Positions 21,919-33,728 of a DNA stretch of 64,000 bases are shown here, one piece after another (the first letter of the stretch is position 1; each line of letters opens with the position of its first letter). The notes below the pieces were generated by a model. That model did not search any database. It had not been told where the DNA came from and saw nothing but the letters and a program-made list of their open reading frames with translations. The translations under genes were made by a program, and so were the position numbers. The stretch comes from Papaver somniferum (lineage: Eukaryota > Streptophyta > Magnoliopsida > Ranunculales > Papaveraceae). The DNA lies in assembly GCF_003573695.1 (NCBI RefSeq), contig NC_039359.1, forward strand, positions 154,062,210 to 154,126,209. Direction: 5' to 3'.

Positions 21919-23220
21919 GTGAGCGTGATGATAATAGACGGTGGAGAAGAAGAACAAACGAACAATATCGCAGATTGGAGAACAGAACTTCATGCAAATT
22001 TGGCGAAAGGAGACACACCAAGAAATAGATTGGAAGCACACAAGTTAAAAATCCGCGCAACAAATTATGAATTAAGAGATGGGCTACTATACCGAAAATC
22101 CTTTAATTAACCATCACTTAGATGTCTGACACGAGAAGAAGGAGAACAGGTGCTAAAAATGTTACATAGTGGAGATGCTGGCAATCATAGCGGAGGAAGA
22201 TCTGTGGCACATAGAGCAAAAATGCAAGGCTATTACTGGCCGTACATGCGCGAAGATGCAAAACAAATATCAAGACGTTGCGAAGATTGTCAAAGGCACG
22301 GAAAGAAAATACATGCACCTGGAGCACCATTGTCATCTTCAACCAGTGTATGGACTTTTGGAAAGTGGGGCTTAGATATTGTGGGGTCATTTTTACCAGG
22401 ATCTGGACAAAGAAGATACTTAATAGTCGCAACAGATTATTTCACAAAATGGACAGAAGTGAAGGCGGTACAACATATTCGCGACAAAGATATCTTTACA
22501 TTCATATTCAAAAATATCATTTGCAGATTCAGAATTCCCGCGCAGTTGGTATCTGATAATGGGAAACAGTTTGAAGGACAGAACATAGAGATGTTACTTA
22601 ATGCATTTAAGATAAAATGTGGAAAGTCTACTCCTTTGTATCCACAAGATAATGGGCAGGCAGAGGCAACAAACAAAACAATTGCAGATATATTAAAAAA
22701 GAAATTAGAAGGACATCATAGAGCATGGTGCGAAAAAGTACATAATGCAGTATGGGCTTATAATACAACTAGAAGAGAAGCTACTGGAATGTCACCTTTT
22801 TGTTTAACATACGGAGTTGAAGCGGTGTTACCAACAGAAGTTGTTATTCCGACAAAAAAGAGAGAAGATTGGGAGAAAAATCTTAGTGCGGGTTTGATCT
22901 TAAGCAAACTTGATGAATTAGAAGAAAAAAGAGAAAGAGCTTTACAACATGTGGAGAATTATCAGCGAAGATTAGCCCGAGAATATAATAAACATGTCAA
23001 AGTACGCGAATCTCAACCAGGAGATTTAGTTCTGCGAGGGACACCAATATATCAGCGAGAAAATGGTGGAAAATTAGCGAAAAATGGGATGGACCTTACA
23101 TCATTAAGGAGATAGTTGGAACATGAGCTTATAAATTAATGGATCAAGAAGGTAGAGATGTTGGTCATAGACTTGACAGACCATGGAACAGATTGTACTT
23201 AAAAAGATATTATCCGTAAG
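21919..23220 (+). pseudogene. Pol-type element: integrase (disrupted)
   Basis: The N-terminal part (MSVMIIDGGEEEQTNNIADW, RATNYELRDGLLYRKS) is split by a TAA at 22108 in the same frame. The zinc-binding HHCC region includes HSGDAGNH and CEDCQRHG. The catalytic core has D in GLDIVGSFLPG, D in LVSDNGKQFEG and E in GQAEATNKTIAD, spaced as in the DDE family. The C-terminal part includes RREATGMSPFCLTYGVEAVL and NKHVKVRESQPGDLV. A frameshift at about 23085 precedes the terminal residues near 23220. It would insert cDNA of both sub-types if supplied in trans. Confidence 0.9.
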
Positions 23221-23471
23221 AAGCTTTGAGAAGTTATGGATTCTGAAAGAATGGTTGCGATATTATTCATATCAAAACAAGATCATGATGTGCGAAACTT
23301 TCGCAGAGATAATCATAGAACAATGACATAAAAGAAAGGGGCGAACCTTTATGGCATACACCCTAGTTTGCGAATAAAATTTCGCAAGAGGCAAATGTAA
23401 GACCTAAAGTACGTCATATAAGGGGGTACCTGTTGCATGGCTCAGGGAAAGGCTACATCGCCACCGGTTAG
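23221..23471 (+). other. Remnant of the conserved non-coding block in the pol-type element
   Basis: 23271-23470 matches 16253-16450, including AAAGGGGCGAACCTTTATGG, AAAGTACGTCATATAAGGGG and GCTACATCGCCACCGG. It stops exactly after CGCCACCGG, where antisense-gene sequence begins. The rest of the block and most of the antisense gene have been removed by one deletion. Confidence 0.7.
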
Positions 23472-23951
23472 CGAACTCTAGCGAATACCTCAGCGATTAT
23501 TATCTTTCTTCATGGAGATCAATTCATAATTTTCAAAGAAACTCGTTACTGCGTATTTTTCAGCAATTATCTCCAAGTCTGCGAATTTAGGATCCCTAAG
23601 TTCTTTGGATTAAAGAGATCCTTTACCAGCACCACGGTTAGCGAACTCTAGCATCAGACAGATGCAATCCCCACTCAATTGGAAGATAGCTCGCGAAAAT
23701 CCCGAGTGAGCGAGAATTTCATAGAACAGAGGAATATATGGGTCATTAAGAGGAATGGGGAGACCTGCGAGAATTTGACCTAGCGAAATTATGATTGATT
23801 GATCATCACAATATTGATCAGAGAAAAGTTTGATAGAAAGAATTGACTTGGTACTTTCACCATGAATGGTAGAAAGTGTGAAACCTTTCTCAGCAAGATC
23901 TTTTTGGACGTCTTTTAAGTTTTTCTCATGTTTGTGGCCACTTGGAGGCAT
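23472..23951 (-). pseudogene. Antisense gene remnant in the pol-type element
   Basis: From ATG at 23951 (MPPSGHKHEKNLKDVQKDL) through IPLFYEILAHSGFSRAIFQL to GKGSL, then a stop. Recognisable antisense codons continue to about 23480. It matches the first part of exon 1 of the genes at 19108 (minus) and 37104 (plus). It has no introns left because only exon 1 survives. A TATA-like box lies upstream at 24106-24117. The pol-type element thus once carried the same antisense gene as the gag-type. Confidence 0.75.
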
Positions 23952-24105
23952 ATCTGAATATAGAGTATGGGAATGAATGAGAAGTAAGAAAATTAAAGAA
24001 TGAAGAATTACAGTAGCAGAACTTACGGAAGAACAAAAGAGTTGCAGAGATGAGAAAGTAAAAAGAGAAGAGAAAGTAAAAAGAAAATGGAAAGAAGAGT
24101 AAGAA

Positions 24106-24117
24106 GAATATATAAAG
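24106..24117 (-). promoter_or_regulatory. TATA-like box of the antisense remnant
   Basis: CTTTATATATTC on the minus strand, about 155 bp upstream of the antisense ATG at 23951. It matches the boxes at 19264 and 36938. Confidence 0.45.
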
Positions 24118-24319
24118 AAGATTTTTTTTACTCGAAGAAATAAACACCATTAATGCGAAAAGACGTGAGCGGTTGAAAAGCAGCGGTTACAGAAGACGTG
24201 TCAAGAAATAAATGGAAGAAAGGATACGTGTGATAAATGCATAATATGAAGAGATGGACAGTTGCGGCATTTCTCACATCATTCTCTACTACGTAGAGAA
24301 GATATGAGAAGAGGAAAGA

Positions 24320-24790
24320 TGTAGGATCAGAATCTCGCAACAATAACGCCTCAACGAAATTATTGACAACACAACACAATAGCGTCGCAGAAAAATTTCA
24401 GAAATGACATAATAAACGACGCCAGCTAAAATCATGAGGAAAATGTGATGGTTCTGCGAAAATAAGAGAGTTTGCGAGATTAACATTTGTAAAGTTGCGA
24501 GAATGTCGCAAGCCATATCTTAAAATAAAGGACAAATTAGCTGTCATCCACTATGTACTTCCCTATAAATAGTCATTCAGTTGTAAAGGAAAGGGAGAGA
24601 TCTTTTTATGAGTGAGAAGCAAGTAAATAGGAGAGAGAAAATCTAGAGCAGGGGTTATTCTTGATTTCTTTATCTTTTCTTGTAAGATTGTTCAAAGATT
24701 GATCAATAAAATTAAGATTGTTAATCTAAAATGAGTTAAATGTTAATGAAATCTTGTGAGGGGTGTAGTGTAGGATTTCCTGCAACTACA
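24320..24790 (+). repeat. Gypsy LTR D (3' LTR of the outer pol-type element)
   Basis: 471 bp, TGTAGGATCAG to GCAACTACA, after the purine tract GAGAAGAGGAAAGA. The TATA box is at 24564-24572. The flank AGCTG does not match the left flank AAGAT of LTR A. Confidence 0.9.
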
Positions 24791-26974
24791 AGCTGTATCG
24801 TGTCACCATGCTCATCATCACATGCATCTTGTAGCCACATACACTCACTTCACAGAAAGCCAATAAGAAATCTAAAAACATCAATTAACTATGACACAGT
24901 TGTCTTTTTCGGGGAGACAAAGAGTGGCCGGGATGGAGTCATGAAAACACAAAGAGTGGTCTTGATTTCGTGGTCGAACAAAGGGAAGGTCTACTCCGTC
25001 CGTTCCACGGGTATAGACTTATCCACCGCCCTTTGTGGATTTAGTTTCCATTTTAAGTTTGATTTTTCTCCCAAACCAACTCAAAATAACCGTGTCAGGA
25101 TCAGTTATCCCACGTTAGTAGGAACTGCAATTGGTCAGTTTCACCGGAAGAATATATAAACACTCTCTGCTTATTTTTCTACTTGGGAGTTCTTTTACAT
25201 ATGATTTTTTTCTTCAATTTTAGAATGCCCATCTCAAGCACCGACCTGATAGAAAGGGCAATAAAGGCCAGAAAACAAAAGCAAACAAATAAGTAAATGA
25301 TCCATTGAAGCAAAAAAGACCTTTAGTAGCATTCTTTCTGTTCATATCAGATGTTAAGAAGAAGGGGACGACTGGAAACATAATCAAGGTTTGTTTCTTT
25401 ATTTATTGGTTTTGGATTTTCCTGATCGACATTACTGCACAATATCTTTCTGATCATCTCAAAAAAAAAATTGGATCGGTTTCCTGATCATCTCAATATG
25501 AAAGTCTGTCACGAAGTTCATTTGGGAACACATTAACTGATCAAAATTTATTTGGAAATTTAAGGATGTAAATCCGTTGTATAAACATTTTTTTTTCGGG
25601 TTTGGGAATATAATTTTGCACAATTATCACTTTGCAGGCCGGGCATTGCACTGGATGACAGAAAAACAAACAAGTACGTCTCTAAGAATCCTGAAATTTG
25701 GGACATGCTGTCTTCAGAATCCAGTTCGCCAACCGTTACTACGTGAACCACCTAGAGACTTGGGAGAATTACATGAAGGGGACGACGCCAGATCAAATTT
25801 GTCTCAGACACATTTGAAAGTATAATGCGGCAGATGCGATCAGCCATGGATCTTTGAGTGGAATAGAGATTTGAGACCTTTCTGACAATTCCGGGAAATG
25901 AGAGACATGCAGGTTAGTCCAACCATACATCAATGATCCTCCTTTCTCATTGTTTGTTCGTGGAAATGAAATTAAATATGAAACCGAAGTCCGGACTATG
26001 AAATTAAATGCTAGACTTCAGCATCAAGAATATTTTCTTTTCCTATATTATGTATCTTCGTTGTATATGCCTATCCTATGAATATGTGTCATCTTCTTTT
26101 TCACATGTCTTATACTGTTGTTGTTGCTTAAAGGAGACGCAAAAAACAATGGTCGATGGTGATGGTTACGAGAGATGCAAAGATAATGGTGAATGGAATT
26201 GATCGAGGGTGAACTAAAAATTTCTTACTTCATTTTCGTTTTGTTGTTTTTATTTCATTTCCAATTACTGGTAATTTGATCTTCTTCGTGCAGGTGCAAG
26301 TGGAATTGTTTTGTAGACGTAAAAATGGACTGAAAAGACATGTATATAGTGTGTTCGCCTACAAGTGCAACGAAGCTATTAGAGATTTTCTACAAAATCC
26401 ATAATCATAGTTAGTTTTTGGGTGTTGTGGCCTGTATGTAATTTAAGTAAAACGTTTTTCTGTGTTCATACGTTCAGTTGATTGTATTCCTAAAGATTTT
26501 GTGGACTCCAAAATGTAGTGTTTTTGGAGTTGGGAGGGATAGGTGAATACTTTGTTTTACTATGAATATTGTGAACTTTTTTTTTTTTATCGGTCTAATT
26601 AATAGTTTTAACAGAATCAATTGTATGTTCTTAGAATGTGACATCCTACTGCCATATTAGGCGACGGGCATCTAATGTTTTTGTCTTCATTTTTCTTTGC
26701 AAACATAATTCATTGTACACCAAATCAAAACATCCATCGTATATTACAAGTGAGCTTATAAGTAAGGAGTTTGGTAAAAAAAAATCAAATTATAAACTTT
26801 TAACAAATATCTATCTACTTAGATTTTAATCTCTCCAAGTACAATGAATGCATCGAAGGTTGCATAATTCAAGCCAAAAGCGCGGCGAAATCATGAAGTT
26901 CCCTGCAACTAAGACACCACTGTATTCTTTTTGCTCAAATTATGTCCTTATCTTATCTTTGTTTTCTTTTTTAT
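24791..26974 (+). other. Unassigned plant DNA with a possible HMG-box exon
   Basis: It is not gypsy or copia by inspection. Short frames are present, such as the one containing YDTVVFFGETKSGRDGVMK near 24890, but I recognise none apart from 25224-25388. Several segments end in GT or begin after AG, so this may be a decayed gene carried by an element or a relic of the original locus. Confidence 0.35.
25224..25388 (+). pseudogene. Possible HMGB-like exon remnant
   Basis: The frame reads a basic stretch (HRPDRKGNKGQKTKANK), one stop, then NDPLKQKRPLVAFFLFISD and a donor-like AAG|GTTTG at 25388. DP-x-KPKRP-x-x-AFF-x-F is the typical start of plant HMGB boxes, chromatin proteins that bend DNA. 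The rest of the box is not found in the next 400 bp. The match is short and could be chance. A protein search of this exon would settle it. Confidence 0.3.
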
Positions 26975-29029
26975 TTTACACAAAATTGGTCAAAAAGACC
27001 AAAACCAACAATTCATGGGTGAAATAGATTTCTAGCTTTTGATACTGTTTATATGGACCAAAATCAGAAAAATACTATTCAATTAGTCAATTTGGATATT
27101 TCATCCAGGAAAAATAAAATAAAATATTATGTTTTACCTAAAATAACCCTCATGCTTTAAACTCAACCAAAAATAGAAAGGTTCTCTTCTTTTTTTCTCT
27201 CATCACCTTCTTCTTCTCCAGAACAATTTTATTTTTCGTTTTCAGATCTTGAACGATTTTCAGAGCTCAAGCATGGTGAAATAGATCCTCTCTTCATGTC
27301 GATCTCTCTGCCTTCGATCAGTATAAGTTATACCCATACTAATTTCGTAATGGTGAAATGCAGATCTGAAATAAATGAGCTTCAACTTCTTTATCCGTTC
27401 GACATTCGAGTTCGGATTACTATCAGATTCTTAATCTTTGTTCGATCATGGTAAGTTTTATTCTAATGATTCGAAAAAAATTTGATTAGTTTGATTCTAA
27501 TTTTATTTAATTCAAAACTGATTTTGTCCAATTTTGATTTCGTTTTCGTCTAATTGAAAGTTTGATATAAATTGTAATCCTTTGATTCATTACAATTAGA
27601 AGTTTCAGTAGCTATTGATGATGTGGGTTTTTGTTGATTTTCTAGGGTTGTCTAAATTCAATAACAAATTAAGACTAATTGTCCAACCTTATCTTTGTTT
27701 AGTGTAATTTAGTTCTGAATCAATTTTAAGTTTAATAATAGTATGATTTTCAATTGTTACAAATTTATTTAATTTTCATATTTGTTGGGGTGGTTGGTTA
27801 GTGCCTGAGTGGTAGTGCTTATGGGTGGTAACTGATCAGTGGTAGTGGATGTTGTTAGTCAGTGGTAAATGATGAAGATAGTGAATTTTATTGGTGGTCA
27901 GTGTTCTCATCAGTAACTAAAACCTAGATAGGAATAAAATTATTAACATTGATATATTTGAAATCATCTTGTGTTGTGAATGGAGATTCCCACGTTGGTG
28001 AGGTCAGTAAATGTGCAAGTGGTGGATAATGCAGTGGTGAGTCTTGATCGGTAAGGATGTTGAGTGTTAAGTGGTAGGTGATAATTGGTGTGGTTGGGGA
28101 GGAAGATGCTGGCGAGGATGGTGGATTGTGTTAATTTGTGCGCAGTGGGTGGTGAAGGTAGTGTAATGTGCTGGTGGTCGGTGTTTGAATGAGTAAGAAA
28201 GCTAGATAAAAATGAGATTATTAGGTTAATTCATAAAAGGATTTGAATAGTATCATACCTTTGTGTGTCTTGAGTGTGAATTTAGTAGATGTTTGACAAT
28301 AAGAACTTTGATTCTTCTTCGGGTGGATTTCTACTTCGAAACTTTTTGTGGGGATAATGTGTTTATGGTTGGTGTTAATTTTTCATATGCAAGAGCCTTT
28401 TTTGACAGTTTCTAAAGCTACTATCACAGATCTCTTAGAGCCATACTTTGTTTTTGAAGCATCTAAAAGCCATACTTGGTCTTAAACCAGGATACCATTC
28501 CCTTAACCCAACCTTCTTATTTTAATTAGTATGTGAATATGTTCTTACTTGCCCGTATACTTGTTTGTGTCACTTGCAGATGTTAGAGATCATCTTATTA
28601 TAACTGATTACAGACATGGAAAGGTGTGCAACATGATTTAACAGTTAACTCTTCCTTTGCATGAACAACAACATAGGATGGACTACGTTATTTTGTTTGA
28701 CGAAAATGCTGAATGTGCTTGCTAAGTCATTCCTAACTCAATGTTTTTACGGTATCATTGACGATAATGTATGTCATAATCGACATTTGGTCTATCAAGA
28801 AGAGGATGTTCCATTTAGTAATGAAATCCAGTCAATCGCATTGGAATGTGTACGCTACTGCTACATTTTTTTAAGGGAAATGTATTTTTAATATATCATT
28901 TTGTGGGATATTTGATAACTTTGTAATAGGATATATTTATTTGGTTGTATTGATTGATATATAAATATTGATGTCTTTTTTATTTTTTCAATTGCTTTAC
29001 AATTTTTATGTTCAAACTTCAATGAATAC
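26975..29029 (+). other. Unassigned AT-rich DNA, possible left part of a Mutator-like element
   Basis: No convincing gene. The left edge ACAAAATTGGTCAAAAAGAC is weakly similar to the complement of 31488-31513 (ACAGAAAATGGGCTATATAG), which suggests diverged terminal inverted repeats of a 4.5-kb non-autonomous element. A G/T-rich stretch at 27790-28190 repeats GTGGTNGT-like words. The frame at 28661-28891 has no recognisable motif. Confidence 0.25.
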
Positions 29030-30850
29030 AGGTGCATCATGAATAATACCTTGACGAAACTAGTTTCATCTTGCATATTCTGACGAAAAAACAAGTTTGT
29101 TCACGATGATACTGGTTTCATCCTGTAAATTCTGAAAAGTTTCATCAGGATGTAACTGGTTTCATCTTCTATGTTCTAACAAAACATATATCTTTTCGTC
29201 AGGATGTAATTGGTTTCATCCAACATATTCTGATATAAGATTATTGGGAAAGTAGTCAAAAGTAGAGTATACAAATAAAAGTTTAAACAAACTGCATCAA
29301 TAACTTTACTATGTAGTTTTCTTTGTTTTGAGGCTAAAACTGTATCAATAAGGCTATAAGCGCATCAATAAGGATATAACAAAAATCAATAATTGCATCA
29401 ATAAGGCTATAAGCGTCTTGCTGCATTCCGCCTTGCATAGTTTTCCTTCTTTGAGCGCACTAATCATATTCCAAAATTTTATCTTCTTCCATTTTTCCAC
29501 ATGTTTGGCTGTGATTTCCTAACCTTATTTTGTAGACTTTTCATCAGTTTCCCAACCACCTTCAAATCATTCATGTGCTTCGTTCTTAATTCATTAACGG
29601 CCTTCACATCATGCCTACTCTTTGTTTTTGATTCGGTACTCTTCCCACTTTTTCTTCCTACAACAATATCAAATAATTCAATATCAATTAAACCTGGATG
29701 AAACCTGTTTCATCTTAGTTTTTTTTTTTTTTTTGATGCAAAAGTTTCATCTTATTTTAAACATGGATAAATAAAAACTCAACTCAATTTGATACACAAT
29801 GATACTTGTTTTATCCTAGTTAAACTATGATGGAGGAAAATTCAACTCCATGCAAAACAAGATGAAACTGGATTTATCCTAATTTAATTTTAGATGAAAA
29901 CACATTCAACTCAATCTAAAACAAGATTATACTAGTTTAATCCATGTTTAAATTGAACAAAAAACTCTTAATATGCTAAATGAAACCATTCATCTTCATA
30001 GTTCTCTCAAGAAGTTGTATAGGCGCACTAATTAGTTCATTTGCAGGATGTACCTAGTTTCATCGTGCATATTGTGACGGAAATCCAGGTATATCAAAGT
30101 TTAAAACTAGATGAAACTGATTTCATCCTACATTCCGATAAAAAAGAAGTTATATCATAGTCTACAACTAGATGAAATTGGTTTCATAATGCATAATTTG
30201 ACGAAATTACAGTTATATCACACTCTACAACTAGATGAAATTGGTTTCATCCTGAGTATTCTGACAAAAATTAAGTTATATCAATATGTAAACTATATGA
30301 AACTAATTTCATCTTGCATATTTTGACGAAATTACAGTTATATCACACTCTACAACTAGATGAAATTGGTTTCATCCTGAGTATTCTGACAAAAATTAAG
30401 TTATATCAATATGTAAACTATATGAAACTAATTTCATCTTGCATATTTTGACAAAAATACAATTATATACTTATGGCACAGTCTACAACTAGGTGAAATT
30501 GGCTCCTAGCTGAGTATTTTGACGAAAATTAAGGTATATCAATGTATAAACTATAAGAAACTAGATTCATCATGCATATTTTGACGAAAATACAGTTATA
30601 TAACAGTCTATAACTAGATGAAATTCGTTTCACCCTGAGTATTCTAACGAAAATTAAGGTATATCAATGTGTACACTAGATGAAACTGATTTCATCCTTC
30701 CCACCAAATACAACCCAAAAAACCAGTTTCATCCGTGTTTAAACTTTCATGAAAAAAATTTCAGCTCAATCAAAACATGATGAATCATTTATCAATGTTT
30801 AAATTCAATAAATTTCAAACTAGATTTTACATAAGCTTAACATAGATGAA
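29030..30850 (+). repeat. Satellite-like array built on GATGAAA-TTTCATC palindromes
   Basis: From about 30050 to 30700 the unit is about 62 bp. It contains ACTAGATGAAATTGGTTTCATCCTG-like sequence (a short palindrome), then a (T)GACGAAAATTAAG-like spacer, then TTATATCA. Adjacent units pair into about 120-bp higher-order repeats; 30235-30350 and 30355-30470 are almost identical. From 29030 to 30050 the palindrome recurs at irregular spacing (for example GAAACTAGTTTC). No protein is encoded. Confidence 0.75.
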
Positions 30851-31939
30851 ACGCAAGTCGTTAAGAAAATAGAAGTAAAAATAAAATTAGGGTTAGGAGA
30901 CTTACGTGATCAAGGATTATCAAGAACCAATCCATATTTTTGAGTTCCCATTTTGTGAATTGACGGATTTAAAACCTAATTTAGCTTCCTGAACTTATGA
31001 AATTGAGAAACTTTAACGAAATTAGGGCATTAAAAATATTATATGGTGGTGGAATTCTAAGTCAGTGGTGGTGTTTTCAATTCAAATAAAATCATGGATC
31101 AATCAATTTACAACCCTAATCTGCAATTCGAGAACCAAATGAAGATAATAGATGGAGATAAGGGCTTTAGGCTTATTGAAAACGATGATAGTGGTATTGG
31201 AATTGTTGACGATCGTGATTGTAATCGTGAGGAAAGTTTGCGAAGGTGGTGCCGATGGTAATTCTTAGGGAACCTGAGTGGTGGTGCTGGTGGAATAAGA
31301 GAAGCTTCCGATGGTGAATAGATTTGGTTTCGATGGGTTTTTGGTGCAAATGGTGGAGATGGAGAATATAACGAAGTGGTGAAGGAGAAAACTAATAAGG
31401 GTATAAAGGTCTGTTTCATTTTTTTGTTTTTATTGTCCATTTGACCCAGACGGAAAGCTTACCCATCCATTTGACCCAGAAAAAAATACCTTTTTGGCTA
31501 TATAGCCCATTTTCTGTTTCTTTTATGGAACATTAGTGGAGTTTCTATTGAGTAAACTCTCTTGGATATAGACGAACTTTTGGAATCAATTCCTATAAGA
31601 GATCGTTGTTAATGTTCACGTTCCAAAAGGAACTACTAAATAGGAGCCATTTGAAGGCTAATGGAAATTTCTTTGTAACCTATGCTTCTCTTCGTAACCA
31701 TAGAGAAATACTTCGCTCAAATAACCATATAATATTTGTAATTCCTTGGTAATCTCCTGGTGACTACATTGATAACATAAAAAATACAAACTTTAATTCA
31801 TCCCAGTTTGTGTTGTCTGAATCAGCTAAGCTACATATAGATTTCCTTTTTTTTTAATCCTATACTACTTCATCCCAGTTTTACCGCTCTGAATCAGCTT
31901 AACAATTTAAGTTTTACGGGGTCATCTCTGTTTAGTTAG
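30851..31939 (+). other. Unassigned DNA between the satellite and the Helitron helicase
   Basis: The Pro/Ser-rich minus-strand frame at 31108-31440 has no family match and sits in a G-rich, simple-sequence region, so I do not call it. The left end of the Helitron should lie in or before this stretch, but I could not identify a convincing TC terminus. CATTTGACCCAGA occurs twice, at about 31438 and 31468. Confidence 0.3.
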
Positions 31940-33512
31940 AGTTTTATGTTTGATGTTGTATTAATGAAAATTAGCAAATCAAAACTCTATGTTTACCAAA
32001 GTAAAGTTGTTGCACATTATCTACAAGAAAATCCAGGAGACAAAATGATTTACATGACGGAAGCCAGAAGGATTCAGCGCGGCCAAACAAGGGACTGGAA
32101 AATCTTTTTTCTACAACACAATAGCAAGAAGCTGTCGTAGAGATGGAAAAATAGTCTTAATTGTTGCTTCATCTGGTATATCGCTTCACTACTTCTTGAT
32201 GGAGGTCGAACATCACATTCCACTTTTAATATTTCATTTGAAGTCCAAGACGATAACAATATTAATATTAGTAAAGACTCGGATTACGCCCAGTTGCTTA
32301 AAGAAGTCAGATTGATCATATGGGATGAAGTTTCAATGCAACATAGATTTTGTGTGGAAGCAGTTGATCGCATACTACGAGATATTCGCTGTGATGACAG
32401 ACATTGTGGAGGTGTAACAGTCGTCTTGGGTGGAGACTTTAGACAGACTCTACCGGTGGTCTCGAATGCAAGTCGAGAACAAACTGTTGGAGCATATATA
32501 AGAGGTTCATTGCTTTGGGATTACATTACTTTCTTGACGCTAAACCAAAATATGCGATTGGAGCAGGAACCGGAAAATTTGGAGTTTGTTGACTACTTGC
32601 TTGAGGCAATGAAATTTCATTGAATAAAACTATATTTATCGTAGACATAGCTATTTTAAATCTGGTTAATTGACATGTAGATTGGAACGAACCCTAAAGA
32701 GGTTGTTAATCTCCCATCGACAATGGGTCGATGTCAAAACATGCATGAGCTAATATCTTCGGTGTATCCGCTGTTGGGAATGGATGAACCAATGTCACCC
32801 GAATACTTAACCTAGAGGATCATTTTATCTCCACATAATGAAGACATCCATAACATTGATATGAACGCATTAGAAAGATTACATGGGGAGACTTACACGT
32901 ATTTTGCTGCTGACAAAATGATTCGGGATGATCATGGAAGGGATTCAGATTTTACAACTGAATTTCTCAACAATTTGAGTCCATCAGGATCACATCCATT
33001 TAAGCTAGACCTTAAAGTTGGATGTCCCATTATGTTGCCGAGAAATATGGCACCGAAAGAAGGCCTTTGTAATGGTATAAGACTGGTGGTGACGAGGTGC
33101 GGACGACACGTGATTGAAGCTAAAATCACAACCAGAGAAAAAGCCGGTGAAGTAGTATTCATCCCCAGAATAACTTTTCAACCTTCAGCTTCAGAGCTAA
33201 ACATACAAATGGAAAGACGTCAATTTCCCATACGCAACACAACCTTCAGCTTCAGAGCTAAACATACAAATGGAAAGACGTCAATTTCCCATACGCGTTG
33301 CATATGCGATGACTATTAAAAAATCACAGGGACAATCGGTGAAGTATGTGGGCATTGATTTACGTACTCCAATATTTAGCCATGGTGAGTTATATGTCTC
33401 ATTGTCCTGGTGTACTGCTGCAAGGAGAATTACTTTATTATTGCCAAATGAATCAAATGTATCTTTAGATCCGGTAACAACAAATATAATGTATCCTGAA
33501 GTATTATTGTAG
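31940..33512 (+). pseudogene. PIF1-like helicase of a Helitron (disrupted)
   Basis: Motifs in order: a degenerate N-terminal piece (VVAHYLQENPGDKMIYMTEA) where the Walker A loop should be, then a frame-shifted SGI region, the Walker B/DE motif LIIWDEVSMQHRFC, then VVLGGDFRQTLPVVSN, LTLNQNMRLEQEPE, FAADKMIRDDHGRDSD, VGCPIMLPRNMAPKEGLCNG and finally [20 protein letters not shown]. This order is that of the helicase half of plant Helitron Rep-helicases. The Rep half is missing. Frameshifts occur near 32170 and 32640-32860, and a 61-bp tandem duplication (33180-33301) breaks the frame before the last motifs. Confidence 0.85.
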
Positions 33513-33728
33513 AATTTGATGCTTCTTTTAATTTTCTAGATTTTATGGAACATGTAATGTTTAATATTTCTTTAGATTGGATGATTTTATTAGTTTGTTA
33601 CTTTAGTATTTCGTGAAAAAACAAACTCCCAGTATAAGAATATCCCCAATGCTTGCACCAATCCGGATTTGGTCAAAACACGTCTAAAATTAGTAAACCA
33701 ACACGTCGAAGGCGTACGAGAGGTTGAG

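Larger units (their letters stand above)
10824..24790 (+). mobile_element. Ty3/gypsy (Tat-type) element, pol-type without gag; host of a nested gag-type element
   Basis: LTRs lie at 10824-11292 and 24320-24790 (TGTAGG...TACA). The primer site is at 11296-11312. A protease ORF starts at 11351. RT and the first RNase H (19955-21313), a second RNase H (21318-21912) and integrase (21919-23220) resume after the nested element, then come a non-coding remnant and an antisense remnant (23472-23951). No gag lies between the primer site and protease. The second RNase H downstream of the first points to the Tat lineage of plant gypsy elements. The flanks (AAGAT and AGCTG) do not form a target duplication, and copia sequence does not visibly resume at the right edge, so the ends have probably been exchanged by recombination. 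Confidence 0.8.

Noticed and set aside
10824..24790. Reading the plus-strand gypsy parts as one broken element with gag and pol
   Set aside because: The inner LTRs, the GTTGG/GTTGA duplication and exact joining of the host frame show two separate elements.
24740..25159. ORF running from LTR D into the flank
   Set aside because: It begins inside the LTR, and the part beyond (GETKSGRDGV) matches nothing I recognise.
28661..28891. A 76-residue ORF in the unassigned region
   Set aside because: Mixed composition without motif or coding context; length is expected by chance in this DNA.
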